A stretch of 64,000 nt of DNA from JAKZRT01 sp965247915 (GTDB lineage Bacteria; Pseudomonadota; Alphaproteobacteria; Rhodobacterales; Rhodobacteraceae). The position numbers and the translations under genes were made by a program. The notes beneath the pieces were generated by a model, which saw nothing but the letters and a program-made list of their open reading frames with translations, did no database searches and was not told the DNA's origin. Below, in pieces: positions 1-9,176 of this stretch (position 1 is its first letter; the number at the start of each line of letters is the position of its first letter). Location of the stretch: positions 1,054,001-1,118,000 of the forward strand of contig OZ252048.1 in assembly GCA_965247915.1 (NCBI GenBank). Reading direction: 5' to 3'.

Positions 1-61
1 GGACGCCGCGATTGAAGAATACGCCGGAACGCCGCGCGCGCTTGCCGTGGCCTCACGCTGA
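1..61 (+). CDS. 3' end of an upstream gene, probably cytochrome c oxidase subunit II
   Basis: An open frame from the window edge ends at a TGA at 59-61 and reads DAAIEEYAGTPRALAVASR. In Rhodobacterales the subunit II gene (ctaC) usually lies directly upstream of ctaB, so this is probably its C-terminus. The 19 residues are too few to prove identity; the assignment rests on gene order. Confidence 0.4.
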   Translation, partial: DAAIEEYAGTPRALAVASR

Positions 62-100
62 ATAAGGGACGCGCGCGGCCTTGGCCACGCGCGACGTGAC

Positions 101-1033
101 ATGAGCGACGCAACGATCACCACCCAAGGCCAGGACCGCGACGCGGGATTTGGCGATTATTTTGCGCTTCTCAAACCGCGGGTGATGTCGCTGGTGGTGT
201 TCACAGCGCTTGCCGGTCTGGTGGCAGCACCCGGCGCGCTGCACCCGGTCGAAGCGCTTGCCGCCATCCTGTTTATCGCCCTTGGGGCCGGGGCCGCAGG
301 CGCGCTGAACATGTGGTGGGACGCTGATATCGACGCATTGATGCAGCGCACGCGCTCACGCCCGATCCCGGCCGGCAAGGTGCGCGCCGGCGAAGCGCGG
401 GCACTTGGTGTCGGTCTGGCGGGGCTTGCGGTGGTGATGCTGGCGCTGGCCACCAATGTGATCGCGGCGGCGCTGCTGGCCTTTACCATCTTCTTTTATG
501 TCGTCGTCTATTCGATGTGGCTGAAACGCTGGACGCCGCAGAACATCGTGATCGGCGGTGCTGCGGGGGCCTTCCCGCCGATAATCGGCTGGGCGGCGGT
601 CACGGGCGGGGTTGCGCTCGAAGCGCTGGCGATGTTTGCCATCATCTTTTTCTGGACGCCGCCGCATTTCTGGGCGCTGGCCCTCTTTATGAAATCCGAC
701 TACCACGATGCGCGGGTGCCGATGCTAACCGTGACCCACGGACGGCGCGTCACCCGCAACCACATTCTGGGATATTCGGTTGTTCTGGCCGCTGTTGGCG
801 TTGCCGCCGGGTTCACCGCCCTTGGCGGGCCGGCCTATTGGGTGGCCGCGATTGTCCTGAACGCGCTGGTGCTGAAAGGCGCGGTTGCGATCTGGCGCAG
901 CGATGAAAAATCCGCCGAAGCGGCGCGCTATGCAAAAGAAAAGCGGTTCTTCCGGTTGTCGCTCTGGTACCTATTCGCCATTTTCAGCGCCATCATGATC
1001 GACACCGGCCTGGCCGCCTGGGGGATCATCTGA
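101..1033 (+). CDS. ctaB: Protoheme IX farnesyltransferase (heme O synthase)
   Basis: This membrane prenyltransferase adds a farnesyl group to heme b to make heme O, the precursor of heme a for aa3-type cytochrome oxidase. The 310 residues fit the UbiA/COX10 family: about eight or nine hydrophobic segments, the N-terminal LLKPRVMSLVVFTALAG, the first Asp-rich motif NMWWDADIDALMQRTRSRPIP near residues 70-90, and the second region HFWALALFMKSDYHDARVPML near residue 190. It is followed, with a 1-bp overlap (TGATG), by a small gene and then ctaG, the usual alphaproteobacterial oxidase-assembly cluster. Confidence 0.96.
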   Translation: MSDATITTQGQDRDAGFGDYFALLKPRVMSLVVFTALAGLVAAPGALHPVEALAAILFIALGAGAAGALNMWWDADIDALMQRTRSRPIPAGKVRAGEARALGVGLAGLAVVMLALATNVIAAALLAFTIFFYVVVYSMWLKRWTPQNIVIGGAAGAFPPIIGWAAVTGGVALEALAMFAIIFFWTPPHFWALALFMKSDYHDARVPMLTVTHGRRVTRNHILGYSVVLAAVGVAAGFTALGGPAYWVAAIVLNALVLKGAVAIWRSDEKSAEAARYAKEKRFFRLSLWYLFAIFSAIMIDTGLAAWGII

Positions 1034-1218
1034 TGCCGATTTCGCGCGATCAAGACCTGCACCGGCGCCGGCTTGGCCGCAACATTGGCGTCGCTCTGGC
1101 GCTGGCCGGTTTTGCGGCACTGATGTTCGGCCTGACCGTGGTCAAGGTCGGCAGCGGCGGCAGCGTCGAGGCCTATGACCATTCGACCCGCACCAGCATC
1201 CTGCCGGAAGATCAGTGA
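1033..1218 (+). CDS. Small single-span membrane protein in the cytochrome oxidase cluster (CoxF-like)
   Basis: A 61-residue protein with a basic N-terminus (about residues 1-17), one hydrophobic span (about 18-42) and a short polar tail. It overlaps ctaB by 1 bp and touches the ctaG start (TGATG), so it is translated as part of the oxidase-assembly operon. Small proteins of this shape between ctaB and ctaG are common in Rhodobacterales and are often named CoxF or CtaF. A role in heme or copper delivery is inferred from position only. Confidence 0.75.
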   Translation: MPISRDQDLHRRRLGRNIGVALALAGFAALMFGLTVVKVGSGGSVEAYDHSTRTSILPEDQ

Positions 1219-1790
1219 TGGCCACCGGACCCCGCAAAACCGCGTTTGGCCTTGTGGGCGTGGTCGTGGTCATGGGCGCACTGGCCTGGGCAGCGGTGCC
1301 GTTTTACAACTGGTTTTGCAGCGTGACCGGATTTGGCGGCGCGACCCTGACTGCTGATGCCGGGTCGGACGAGGTTCTCGATCAGACCATCACCATCCGC
1401 TTTGACGCCTCGCTCGACCGGAGCATGCCCTGGAGTTTCAAACCGGTGGTGCAGGAAATGCAGCTCAGGATCGGCGAGACCGGGCTGGCGTTCTACGAGG
1501 CCCATAATCCGACCAGCCGCGTTGTCGCAGGCTCGGCCAGCTATAACGTCACGCCTTATCAGGCGGGCGGCTTTTTCACCAAGATCGACTGTTTCTGCTT
1601 CGAAGAACAGATCCTGCAACCCGGTGAGCGCGTGGCGATGCCGGTGAGCTTCTACATCGAGCCCGGGATCGTCGACGACCGCGACGCAAAATTTATCCAC
1701 ACGATCACGCTTTCCTACACATTCTACGAAATCGACGCCCCCGAGACCCAAGCGGGTCTTGCCTTGGGTCATCAATCCGACTTCAACTGA
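1218..1790 (+). CDS. ctaG: Cytochrome c oxidase assembly protein CtaG (Cox11 family)
   Basis: Cox11-family copper chaperone that delivers copper to the CuB site of oxidase subunit I on the periplasmic side. It has one N-terminal membrane anchor (about residues 9-30, followed by VPFYNWFCSVTGFGG) and a periplasmic beta domain. The copper-binding pair in FTKIDCFCFEEQ (CFCF motif) is intact, followed by the conserved MPVSFYIEPGI segment. ATG at 1218 is preferred over an in-frame GTG at 1215 because it forms a TGATG junction with the preceding gene. Length (190 residues) is normal. Confidence 0.96.
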   Translation: MATGPRKTAFGLVGVVVVMGALAWAAVPFYNWFCSVTGFGGATLTADAGSDEVLDQTITIRFDASLDRSMPWSFKPVVQEMQLRIGETGLAFYEAHNPTSRVVAGSASYNVTPYQAGGFFTKIDCFCFEEQILQPGERVAMPVSFYIEPGIVDDRDAKFIHTITLSYTFYEIDAPETQAGLALGHQSDFN

Positions 1791-1811
1791 GCCCGGCAAA
1801 GGGACCGCAAC

Positions 1812-2621
1812 ATGGCGCATGAAAAAAACCACGATTATCACATTCTGAACCCCTCGGTCTGGCCGTTCGCGGGTGCGGTCAGCGGCTTCACAATGCTCTT
1901 TGGCGCGGTCCTGTGGTTCCACGACGTCACGGTCTGGATCTTTCTGATCGGCGTTACGGGCGTACTTTACGTCATGTTCGCCTGGTGGTCGGACGTGATC
2001 GCCGAATCGCATCAGGGCGACCACACGCCGGTGGTGGTGATCGGGCTCAGGTATGGGTTCATCTTTTTCATCACCTCCGAGGTCATGTTTTTTTCGGCCT
2101 GGTTCTGGACCTTCTTCAAACACGCGATGTACCCGATGGGGCCGCTAAGCCCGGCCACCGACGGCATCTGGCCGCCCGCCGGGATCGAGGTCTTCGACCC
2201 CTGGCACCTGCCCCTGATGAACACGCTGATCCTTTTGTGCTCGGGGGCCGCGGCCACCTGGGCGCACCATGCGCTGGTGCACGACAACAACCGCAAGGAC
2301 ATGGTGAACGGACTGATGCTGGCGATTGTGCTGGGCGCGCTTTTCACCTTCTTCCAGGGCTACGAATACAGCCACGCCGCCTTCGGGTTCTCGGGCAACA
2401 TCTATGGCGCGTCGTTCTTCATGGCCACGGGCTTTCATGGCGCGCATGTGATCATCGGCACGATCTTTTTGACCGTTTGCCTCTTTCGAGCCCAGGCCGG
2501 ACATTTCACCCCCGAACGCCACGTCGGGTTCGAGGCCGCCGCCTGGTACTGGCACTTTGTCGATGTGGTCTGGCTGTTCCTGTTTGGCGCCATCTACATT
2601 TGGGGCAGCGTTCCGGGCTGA
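1812..2621 (+). CDS. ctaE: Cytochrome c oxidase subunit III
   Basis: Structural subunit of aa3-type oxidase with seven membrane spans in 269 residues. It begins with the classic subunit III sequence HDYHILNPSVWPFAGAVSGF and carries FFITSEVMFFSAWFWTFF and FHGAHVIIGTIFL. The C-terminal AAAWYWHFVDVVWLFLFGAIYIWG is diagnostic. It lies 21 bp after ctaG, so the operon order is ctaB, small gene, ctaG, ctaE. Confidence 0.97.
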   Translation: MAHEKNHDYHILNPSVWPFAGAVSGFTMLFGAVLWFHDVTVWIFLIGVTGVLYVMFAWWSDVIAESHQGDHTPVVVIGLRYGFIFFITSEVMFFSAWFWTFFKHAMYPMGPLSPATDGIWPPAGIEVFDPWHLPLMNTLILLCSGAAATWAHHALVHDNNRKDMVNGLMLAIVLGALFTFFQGYEYSHAAFGFSGNIYGASFFMATGFHGAHVIIGTIFLTVCLFRAQAGHFTPERHVGFEAAAWYWHFVDVVWLFLFGAIYIWGSVPG

Positions 2622-2703
2622 TGCGGTTGAAAACCCGACACCAAAAAGCATAAAGCAGAGCGCGGGCCAAATGGTCCGCGCTTTTCAATTCGGGACCCGC
2701 CCC

Positions 2704-3375
2704 ATGTGCCGCCTTCTTTTCCCACTGGTCATCGGCCTTTTCGGCGCGGTGGGGCTGGTCGCCCTGGGGACGTGGCAGGTGCAGCGGCTGACCTGGAAAG
2801 CGGCTGTATTGGCCGACATCACCGCGCGTATCTCGGCGGCACCAGTTGACCTTCCCGTTGCACCCGACCAAGAGCGCAACACCTATCTGCCGGTGCAGGT
2901 CGCGGGGAAATTCACCGGTGAGGAACTGCACGTGCTTGTGTCGGTCAAGGTGCGCGGCGCGGGCTACCGGATCATTTCGGCGTTCGAGAGCGGCGACCGG
3001 CGCATCATGATCGACCGCGGCTATGTGCCGCTTGCGGCCAAAGACGCGACCCGCGCCGCGACAGAGGCACGCGTCATCGGCAACCTGCATTGGCCCGACG
3101 AGATCGACGGCTTCACGCCCGACCCCGAACTTTCGGCTGCGATCTGGTTCGCGCGCGACGTGGGCGCGATGGCCGAAGCGCTCGACACCGAACCGGTGCT
3201 GGTCATCGTCCGGTCGCAGTCGCCCGAAGATCACAGCGTGACGCCCTTGCCGGTCAACACCTCTGGTATCCCGAACGATCATCTGGGATACGCGATCACC
3301 TGGTTCTCGCTGGCCATCGTCTGGCTGGCGATGACCGGATTCTGGCTTTGGCGGCAGAGGGCATCGGGCGGCTAG
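2704..3375 (+). CDS. SURF1-like cytochrome oxidase biogenesis protein
   Basis: SURF1/Shy1 proteins bind heme a and help insert it into oxidase subunit I. The 223 residues show the two-span layout of the family: an N-terminal helix (about 2-22, followed by LGTWQVQRLTWKAAVLADI) and a C-terminal helix (HLGYAITWFSLAIVWLAMTGFW) around a periplasmic domain with the DRGYVP motif. The open frame extends upstream to 2557 inside ctaE; ATG 2704 is chosen because SURF1 homology begins there. It lies 82 bp after ctaE. Confidence 0.93.
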   Translation: MCRLLFPLVIGLFGAVGLVALGTWQVQRLTWKAAVLADITARISAAPVDLPVAPDQERNTYLPVQVAGKFTGEELHVLVSVKVRGAGYRIISAFESGDRRIMIDRGYVPLAAKDATRAATEARVIGNLHWPDEIDGFTPDPELSAAIWFARDVGAMAEALDTEPVLVIVRSQSPEDHSVTPLPVNTSGIPNDHLGYAITWFSLAIVWLAMTGFWLWRQRASGG

Positions 3376-3377
3376 AC

Positions 3378-4766
3378 ATGCAGTACATCTCGACACGCGG
3401 GCGCGCCCCCGCCCTGAGCTTTGAGGCGGCGATGCTGACCGGCTTGGCGCGCGACGGCGGGCTTTATGTGCCAGCCGAATTTCCAGTGATGGCGACCATA
3501 GAAATCGCCGCCCTGGCCGGGCTCTCGTATGAAGAGGCAGCACTGCGGGTGATGCAGCCTTTCATCGGCGATGCGTTTACGCAGGGCGAATTTGCCGACC
3601 TGATCGCACGCGCCTACGCCGGGTTTACCCATGCCGCCCGCGCTCCGCTGACCGAGCTTGGACCGGGCCACTTTCTGCTCGAACTTTTCCACGGGCCGAC
3701 GCTGGCCTTCAAAGATTTCGCCATGCAGCTGATCGGCCAGCTTTTCGAGGCCTCGCTGACCCGCTCGGGCGCCCGTGTCACCATCGTCGGGGCCACCAGC
3801 GGCGACACCGGCTCGGCGGCGATCGAGGCCTTCGCGGGGCAGGGTGCGGTTGATATCTTCATTCTCTACCCGCACGGGCGGGTCAGCGAAGTGCAACGCC
3901 GTCAGATGACCACGCCGACGGAAGCCAATGTTCATGCGCTGGCTGTCGATGGCGATTTCGACGATTGTCAGGCGGCGCTGAAGGCGATGTTCAACGACCA
4001 TGCTTTTCGCGACGTGGTGCGCCTGGCTGGGGTCAATTCGATCAACTGGGCCCGGGTTCTGGCCCAGGTGGTCTATTACTTCACCGCCGCGGTGGCCCTC
4101 GGTGCCCCACACCGCGCGGTCGACTTCACCGTGCCCACGGGCAATTTCGGCGATATATTCGCGGGTTCCATCGCCAAGGCCATGGGACTGCCGATTGGCA
4201 AACTGGTGATCGCCACCAACCAGAACGACATTCTGCACCGGACCCTTGAGACCGGGGCGCAGGTGCTTGAGCCGGTCAAAGCCTCGATCAGTCCGTCGAT
4301 GGACATCCAGGTCAGCTCGAATTTTGAGCGCGCGCTTTTCGATGCCTACGGGCGCGATGGACGCGCCGTCGCCAGCGCTATGGCCGAGCTTACCGAGACC
4401 GGGCGTCTGACCATCGGGCAGGGGGCTATCGACGCCCTGCGCGACGCTTTCGCTTCGGGCCGCGCGTCCGAGGATGAGACGCGCGCGACGATCTCGGCCG
4501 TGCAGTCCTCGGCGGGCGCGCTCTTGTGCCCGCATTCGGCGGTGGGCGTGAAAGTTGCCACCGAATTTTTGGGCGACAATCCGATGATTACGCTGGCCAC
4601 CGCACATCCGGCGAAATTCCCGGATGCGGTGGAGGCCGCCACCGGCATTCGCCCGGCCCTTCCCAAAGCCATGGCCGGTCTTTATGAGCGGCCCGAACGC
4701 GTGACCCGGATCGGCAACGATCTGGCGGCGATAAAAAGCCTGATCAAAGAACGGATATCCGCTTGA
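3378..4766 (+). CDS. thrC: Threonine synthase
   Basis: PLP-dependent lyase converting O-phosphohomoserine to threonine. It starts 2 bp after the SURF1 stop with MQYISTRGRAPALSFEAAMLTGLARDGGLYVP, typical of the long bacterial/fungal-type enzyme (462 residues). The PLP lysine lies in GPTLAFKDFAMQ (about residue 112), and the phosphate-binding loop is ATSGDTGSAA. An overlapping frame beginning at 3090 would extend into SURF1 and is not real. The downstream peptidase start overlaps the stop codon. Confidence 0.97.
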   Translation: MQYISTRGRAPALSFEAAMLTGLARDGGLYVPAEFPVMATIEIAALAGLSYEEAALRVMQPFIGDAFTQGEFADLIARAYAGFTHAARAPLTELGPGHFLLELFHGPTLAFKDFAMQLIGQLFEASLTRSGARVTIVGATSGDTGSAAIEAFAGQGAVDIFILYPHGRVSEVQRRQMTTPTEANVHALAVDGDFDDCQAALKAMFNDHAFRDVVRLAGVNSINWARVLAQVVYYFTAAVALGAPHRAVDFTVPTGNFGDIFAGSIAKAMGLPIGKLVIATNQNDILHRTLETGAQVLEPVKASISPSMDIQVSSNFERALFDAYGRDGRAVASAMAELTETGRLTIGQGAIDALRDAFASGRASEDETRATISAVQSSAGALLCPHSAVGVKVATEFLGDNPMITLATAHPAKFPDAVEAATGIRPALPKAMAGLYERPERVTRIGNDLAAIKSLIKERISA

Positions 4767-6025
4767 GCGTCGAAATTCACACTCTGTCTAACGGGTTTCG
4801 GGTCGTCACCGAACCCATGCCCGGCCTGCAATCGGCCTCGATCGGCGTCTGGGTCGCTGCAGGTGCCCGCCACGAACGGTCCGAACAGAATGGTATCGCG
4901 CATTTCCTCGAACATATGGCGTTCAAGGGCACGCACACGCGCACCGCCCTGCAGATCGCCGAGACCATCGAAGACGTGGGCGGCTTCATCAACGCCTATA
5001 CCAGCCGCGAAACCACCGCCTATTATGCCCGGGTCCTGGGCGAAGACGTGCCCCTGGCGCTGGAGGTCATCGCCGACATCCTGCGCAACTCAATCTTCGA
5101 GGCGCGCGAGATCGAGGTCGAGCGCGGCGTGATCCTGCAGGAAATCGGACAGGTTTTCGACACGCCCGACTATATCATCTTTGACTGGCTGCAAGAGGCG
5201 GCTTTCCCCGACCAGCCAATGGGCCGCCCGATCCTGGGCCCCGAGGCGCGCGTGCGGGCATTCACGCGCGACGATCTGGCCGGGTTTGTCGGTGAACATT
5301 ACGGACCGGCGCAACTGATCCTTTCTGCGGCGGGGGCTGTGGATCATGACCAGATCGTCGCCATGGCCGAGCGTCTGTTTGGCGATATGCAAGCCCAGGA
5401 CACCCCTGCCGCGCAGCCTGCGCGCTTTCAGGGCGGCGAAGTTCGGCGCGTCCGCGACCTGGAACAGGCGCATTTCGCGCTTGCTTACGAGGCCCCCGGC
5501 TATCGGCACCCCGAGATTTATGCGGCGCAGATATTCGCCACCGCGTTCGGCGGCGGCATGTCGTCACGATTGTTCCAGGAAGCGCGCGAAAAGCGCGGGC
5601 TTTGCTATACGATCTTTGCCCAGGCGGCGGCCTATGCCGAAACCGGCACGATGACGATCTATGCCGGAACCGGCGGCGATAAGGTCGTCGAACTGGCGCA
5701 ACTCACGGTCGACGAACTGGCCCGCGCCGCCGCGGATTTCTCGGAGGCCGAGGTCGCGCGCGCCCGCGCCCAGATGAAGGCGGGGCTTTTGATGGGCCTC
5801 GAGGGCCCCTCGTCGCGGGCCGAACGCATGGCGCGGCTTCTGGCGATCTGGGGCCGGGTGCCCAGCCTGGAGGAAACCATTGACCAGATCGAAGCGGTCG
5901 ATGCGGCGCGCCTGCGCGGGTTTGCAGCGGGGTTGGCCGCGGCACCCCAGGCAGCGCTGGCGCTCTATGGCCCGGTTGACGACGCCCCATCGGTCGAGGC
6001 GCTGGTCGGGCGGGCCGCCGCCTGA
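4763..6025 (+). CDS. M16-family zinc peptidase (processing-peptidase-like)
   Basis: Pitrilysin/MPP-like metallopeptidase of 420 residues. The inverted zinc motif HxxEH is intact (H47, E50, H51 in AHFLEHMAFKG), and the distal glutamate lies in the EVERGVILQEIGQ helix about 75 residues on. The C-terminal M16 domain contains the FGGGMSSRLFQEAREKRGLCY signature. Translation likely begins at TTG 4763, overlapping the thrC stop, as is common in the conserved Rhodobacterales thrC-M16 pair. The physiological substrate is unknown. Confidence 0.93.
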   Translation: MSVEIHTLSNGFRVVTEPMPGLQSASIGVWVAAGARHERSEQNGIAHFLEHMAFKGTHTRTALQIAETIEDVGGFINAYTSRETTAYYARVLGEDVPLALEVIADILRNSIFEAREIEVERGVILQEIGQVFDTPDYIIFDWLQEAAFPDQPMGRPILGPEARVRAFTRDDLAGFVGEHYGPAQLILSAAGAVDHDQIVAMAERLFGDMQAQDTPAAQPARFQGGEVRRVRDLEQAHFALAYEAPGYRHPEIYAAQIFATAFGGGMSSRLFQEAREKRGLCYTIFAQAAAYAETGTMTIYAGTGGDKVVELAQLTVDELARAAADFSEAEVARARAQMKAGLLMGLEGPSSRAERMARLLAIWGRVPSLEETIDQIEAVDAARLRGFAAGLAAAPQAALALYGPVDDAPSVEALVGRAAA

Positions 6026-6609
6026 TGCTGAAGCGGCGCCGCAAGATCCGGATCGAGACCGACCGGCTGACGCTGCGCCCGCCCCAGCATTCCGATTATC
6101 GCGTTTGGTCCGGTCTGCGCGCCGCCAGCAGTGACTTCCTGACCCCCTGGGAACCGGCGTGGGGCCCCGATCATCTGACCCGCAAAGCCTTCACTAACCG
6201 GGTCTATTGGGTTCAGCGATCCATTTCAGGCGGCACCGCGGTGCCGCTGTTCATGATCCGGCGCGACACCGATGGCCTGGTCGGCGCAATCACGCTCGAC
6301 AACATCCAGCGCGGGCCGAGCCAGTCGGGAACGCTGGGGTACTGGACCGGCGAGGCCTATGCGCGACAGGGCTATATGCGCGAAGCCATCGAGGCCGTGG
6401 TTCACCATGCCTTTCACCAGCTCGACCTCAGCCGGGTAGTGGCCGGCTGCCTGGCCGACAACACCGCCTCGCGCGGGGTGCTGGAGAGTTGCGGGTTCAA
6501 ATACGAGGGCGTGGCGCAAGGTTATCTGCAGATCAACGGGCGCTGGCGCAATCACGTGCTCTATGCCAATCTGCGCGGGGATCGCCGCGGCAAGACCGCC
6601 GCCGGCTGA
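6025..6609 (+). CDS. GNAT acetyltransferase, RimJ-like
   Basis: 194-residue GNAT protein of the RimJ/RimL type, which acetylates N-terminal amines of ribosomal or other proteins. The N-terminus IETDRLTLRPPQHSDYRVWSGLRAAS is characteristic. The acetyl-CoA region is GTLGYWTGEAYARQGYMREAIEAVV, and the C-terminal NTASRGVLESCGFKYEGVAQGYLQINGRWRNHVLY is typical of RimJ. It overlaps the M16 stop by 1 bp (TGATG), so it is co-translated. The exact substrate cannot be read from sequence. Confidence 0.88.
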   Translation: MLKRRRKIRIETDRLTLRPPQHSDYRVWSGLRAASSDFLTPWEPAWGPDHLTRKAFTNRVYWVQRSISGGTAVPLFMIRRDTDGLVGAITLDNIQRGPSQSGTLGYWTGEAYARQGYMREAIEAVVHHAFHQLDLSRVVAGCLADNTASRGVLESCGFKYEGVAQGYLQINGRWRNHVLYANLRGDRRGKTAAG

Positions 6610-6639
6610 CCTCGACCTGCGCACCGGGGGCGCCTTGCA

Positions 6640-7470
6640 ATGCTCAGAGTTGGATTGATCCTTTGCCTGTCGGCGGGGATGGCCGCCGCGCAGGACCGGC
6701 GGCCCAGCCATTGCATCGCGCTGGCGCAAAGCACACCCGGTATCGCCTATCTGCACCTCGCGTCGTTCGGCGAGCCGGTGCCGGGCGATGCGGTGCGGCT
6801 GAGCTATGTCGACCATTCGACGTTTCTGATCGAAACCGCCAGCGGACTGACCATCGCCACCGATTTCACCGGCTATCTCGGAGCGGTTTCCGCGGTGCCC
6901 GATGTGGTCACCATGAACCATGCCCACACCAGCCACTGGACCGGCTTTCCCGACCTGCGCATCGCGCATGTGCTGCGCGGCTGGGGCGATGGTGGCGGGC
7001 CAGCGGAGCATCATCTCGAGCTCGGCGATGTGCTGATCCGCAATGTTCCGACAGATATCCGCGCGCGGGCGGGCGGCGGCGTGGAAAAGGACGGCAATTC
7101 GATCTTTATCTTTGAGACCGCAGGTCTTTGCATCGGCCATCTTGGCCACCTGCATCACGAACCGACGCCCCAGCAATACGCGGCCATCGGGCGCCTGGAT
7201 GTGGTGATGGCGGCGGTCGATGGCGGTCTGACGCTGGACCTGCCGACCATCACTCGCGTGCTGGGACGCCTGCGCGCCAGGATCGTGATCCCGATGCACT
7301 GGTTTTCCGGGTTTGCGCTCGCCGACTTTCTGAACGGCATGCGCGGCGACTTTGAATTGGTCTTTGCCGATGGCAACGCCATGGTCGTTTCGCTTCGAAC
7401 GCTGCCATCGCGCCCCCAGGTCGTGGTGCTTGCCCCCGGCAACCGCCGCGTGCCCGATTTTGACGACTAA
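6640..7470 (+). CDS. Exported metallo-beta-lactamase-fold protein
   Basis: 276-residue protein with an apparent signal peptide (MLRVGLILCLSAGMAAAQ). The body resembles the MBL-fold group containing UlaG-like hydrolases: VDHSTFLIETASGLTIATDF, then NHAHTSHWTG where most MBL proteins have HxHxDH, then GHLGHLHH and a late PMHWFSGFAL. The metal-site aspartate is replaced (HAHTSHW), so catalysis may differ or be absent. It lies 30 bp after the acetyltransferase, probably in the same transcript. Substrate unknown. Confidence 0.8.
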   Translation: MLRVGLILCLSAGMAAAQDRRPSHCIALAQSTPGIAYLHLASFGEPVPGDAVRLSYVDHSTFLIETASGLTIATDFTGYLGAVSAVPDVVTMNHAHTSHWTGFPDLRIAHVLRGWGDGGGPAEHHLELGDVLIRNVPTDIRARAGGGVEKDGNSIFIFETAGLCIGHLGHLHHEPTPQQYAAIGRLDVVMAAVDGGLTLDLPTITRVLGRLRARIVIPMHWFSGFALADFLNGMRGDFELVFADGNAMVVSLRTLPSRPQVVVLAPGNRRVPDFDD

Positions 7471-7512
7471 AGCAAGATGAGTTTGTTTTGAATCGCTGAA
7501 AATTGACCCTTC

Positions 7513-7530
7513 CCGGGGCGTCAGCCCCGG
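7513..7530. terminator. GC-rich hairpin after the MBL gene
   Basis: Perfect 7-bp stem CCGGGGC/GCCCCGG with a GTCA loop, 42 bp after the MBL-gene stop. There is no T-run, so it may be a weak or factor-dependent terminator. The rest of the 7471-7728 spacer holds more GC-rich inverted sequence but no gene that I can support. Confidence 0.4.
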
Positions 7531-7728
7531 ATCGCGCCTGCCCGCCCCAAGGCGGGCGCGATTCTCGCCCCCGCCCGGTCAGGCGCAATCCTCGCTGCGT
7601 TGCGGCGGCGTTTCAGGCCAAAGTCATTATGCGCTAGCGGACCCGAGCCGCGACCAAATCGAGCGCCGGTGGCAGCGCGGCGCAATCGCTCGGGGCCCCT
7701 TGCATCCGACGCTCGCGCGTGATCGGAA

Positions 7729-9150
7729 ATGGGCATGTTGAACCGGGTCTCGGATGCATTTGTTCAGGCGCTACAGAGAAACTTGCCTGCGGCGGTTTTT
7801 GGCGCCGACCCAGCCGGGTATCGGCACGACCCCAGGGGCATCATCGAAGGCCGCGCAACGCATGTGTTGCGCCCCGGGTCGACCGACGAGGCCGCCATCA
7901 TCCTCCGCGCCGCCCAAGCCGCGCGCGTCGGCGTGATCCCCTATGGCGGCGGCACCGGCCTGGTCGGCGGGCAGTTGTCGCCCGACGTGCCCGAACCACT
8001 GGTTCTGTCGCTCGAGCGCATGAACCGCATTCGCGCCGTTCACCCAAGCGAAAACGCGCTGATCGCCGAGGCGGGCGCCCTGTTGCAAGCGGTACAGGAT
8101 GCCGCGCAAGCCGCCGACCGGCTCTACCCGCTGTCGCTGGCCTCGGAAGGTTCGGCGCGCATCGGCGGGACGCTTGCGACCAACGCCGGCGGGGTTCAGG
8201 TGTTGCGCTACGGCAGCGCCCGCGATCTGTGCCTGGGTGTCGAGGCGGTTTTGCCCGACGGGTCGGTCCACCACGGGCTGAAGCGGCTGCGCAAAGACAA
8301 CACCGGCTATGATCTCAGAAATCTTCTGATCGGGGCCGAAGGCACGCTAGGGGTAATTACCGCCGCAGCACTGCGGCTCTTTCCCCGCCCCGGCGATATC
8401 GCCACCGCCTATCTGGCCGTGACCGACCCGGCGGCGGCGCTCGATCTGCTGGCGCTGGCCGGGGCGCGGCTGGGCGCTGGCCTGACCGCCTTTGAGCTGA
8501 TCCACCGCCAGGGGCTCGATTTCATGGACGAGACCGGTATCGCCTTTCGCGATCCCCTGAACGAACGCCCCGACTGGGCGGTGCTGGCCGAGGTCGCGCT
8601 GCCCGAAGGCCAGTTAGCCGAGGACGCCATGACCGGGCTTTACAGCGCCGGTCACGCGGCCGGGCTGGTCGCCGATGGGGTGATCGCCAGCTCGCGCGCG
8701 CAGCGCGACGCGCTTTGGCGCTTGCGCGAAAACATCCCCGAGGCGAACCACCGCGTCGGCGCAGTGGCCAGCCACGACATTTCACTGCCCTTGTCGGCCA
8801 TTCCCGAATTTATTCCCCGCGCCCAGGCGCTGGCCGCCAAGTTCGGCGACTTCAGGGTCAATTGCTTTGGCCATCTGGGCGACGGCAACCTGCATTTCAA
8901 CCTTTTCCCGCCACCGGGCCATTCGCGCGACCCGCTCCGCGACACCGGCAAGCGGTTCACCCGGGCTCTGCACGAACTGGTCGATGCGATGGGCGGCAGT
9001 TTCAGCGCCGAACACGGGGTCGGGCGGGTAAAGGTCGATGACCTGGCACGCTTCGGCGACCCGGCCAAACTGGCCGCGATGCGGGCGATAAAATCGGCCC
9101 TCGATCCGGCAGGCATCATGAACCCCGGCGCGGTGTTCGGCGCGCCGTGA
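7729..9150 (+). CDS. FAD-linked oxidase of the glycolate oxidase GlcD / D-lactate dehydrogenase type
   Basis: 473-residue VAO-fold flavoprotein that probably oxidises a 2-hydroxy acid such as D-lactate or glycolate. The FAD-binding PCMH domain spans about residues 35-215 (VIPYGGGTGLVGGQLSP, GTLATNAGGVQVLRYGSARDLCLG, LLIGAEGTLGVITAAALRLFP). The C-terminal FAD-oxidase domain contains NCFGHLGDGNLHFN and the terminal SAEHGVGRVK and MNPGAVF motifs. It stands alone, without glcE/glcF subunits, which favours a single-subunit dehydrogenase. The exact substrate cannot be assigned. Confidence 0.9.
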   Translation: MGMLNRVSDAFVQALQRNLPAAVFGADPAGYRHDPRGIIEGRATHVLRPGSTDEAAIILRAAQAARVGVIPYGGGTGLVGGQLSPDVPEPLVLSLERMNRIRAVHPSENALIAEAGALLQAVQDAAQAADRLYPLSLASEGSARIGGTLATNAGGVQVLRYGSARDLCLGVEAVLPDGSVHHGLKRLRKDNTGYDLRNLLIGAEGTLGVITAAALRLFPRPGDIATAYLAVTDPAAALDLLALAGARLGAGLTAFELIHRQGLDFMDETGIAFRDPLNERPDWAVLAEVALPEGQLAEDAMTGLYSAGHAAGLVADGVIASSRAQRDALWRLRENIPEANHRVGAVASHDISLPLSAIPEFIPRAQALAAKFGDFRVNCFGHLGDGNLHFNLFPPPGHSRDPLRDTGKRFTRALHELVDAMGGSFSAEHGVGRVKVDDLARFGDPAKLAAMRAIKSALDPAGIMNPGAVFGAP

Positions 9151-9176
9151 CGCGCCGCCGCGCCGCCGCGACGCCC

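Noticed and set aside
1212..2123. 303-residue minus-strand open frame over ctaG/ctaE
   Set aside because: It is antisense to two well-supported genes, and its His/Asp/Gly-rich composition has no family resemblance.
3090..3377. N-terminal extension of threonine synthase
   Set aside because: It would lie entirely inside the SURF1-like gene in another frame, and ThrC homology starts exactly at ATG 3378.
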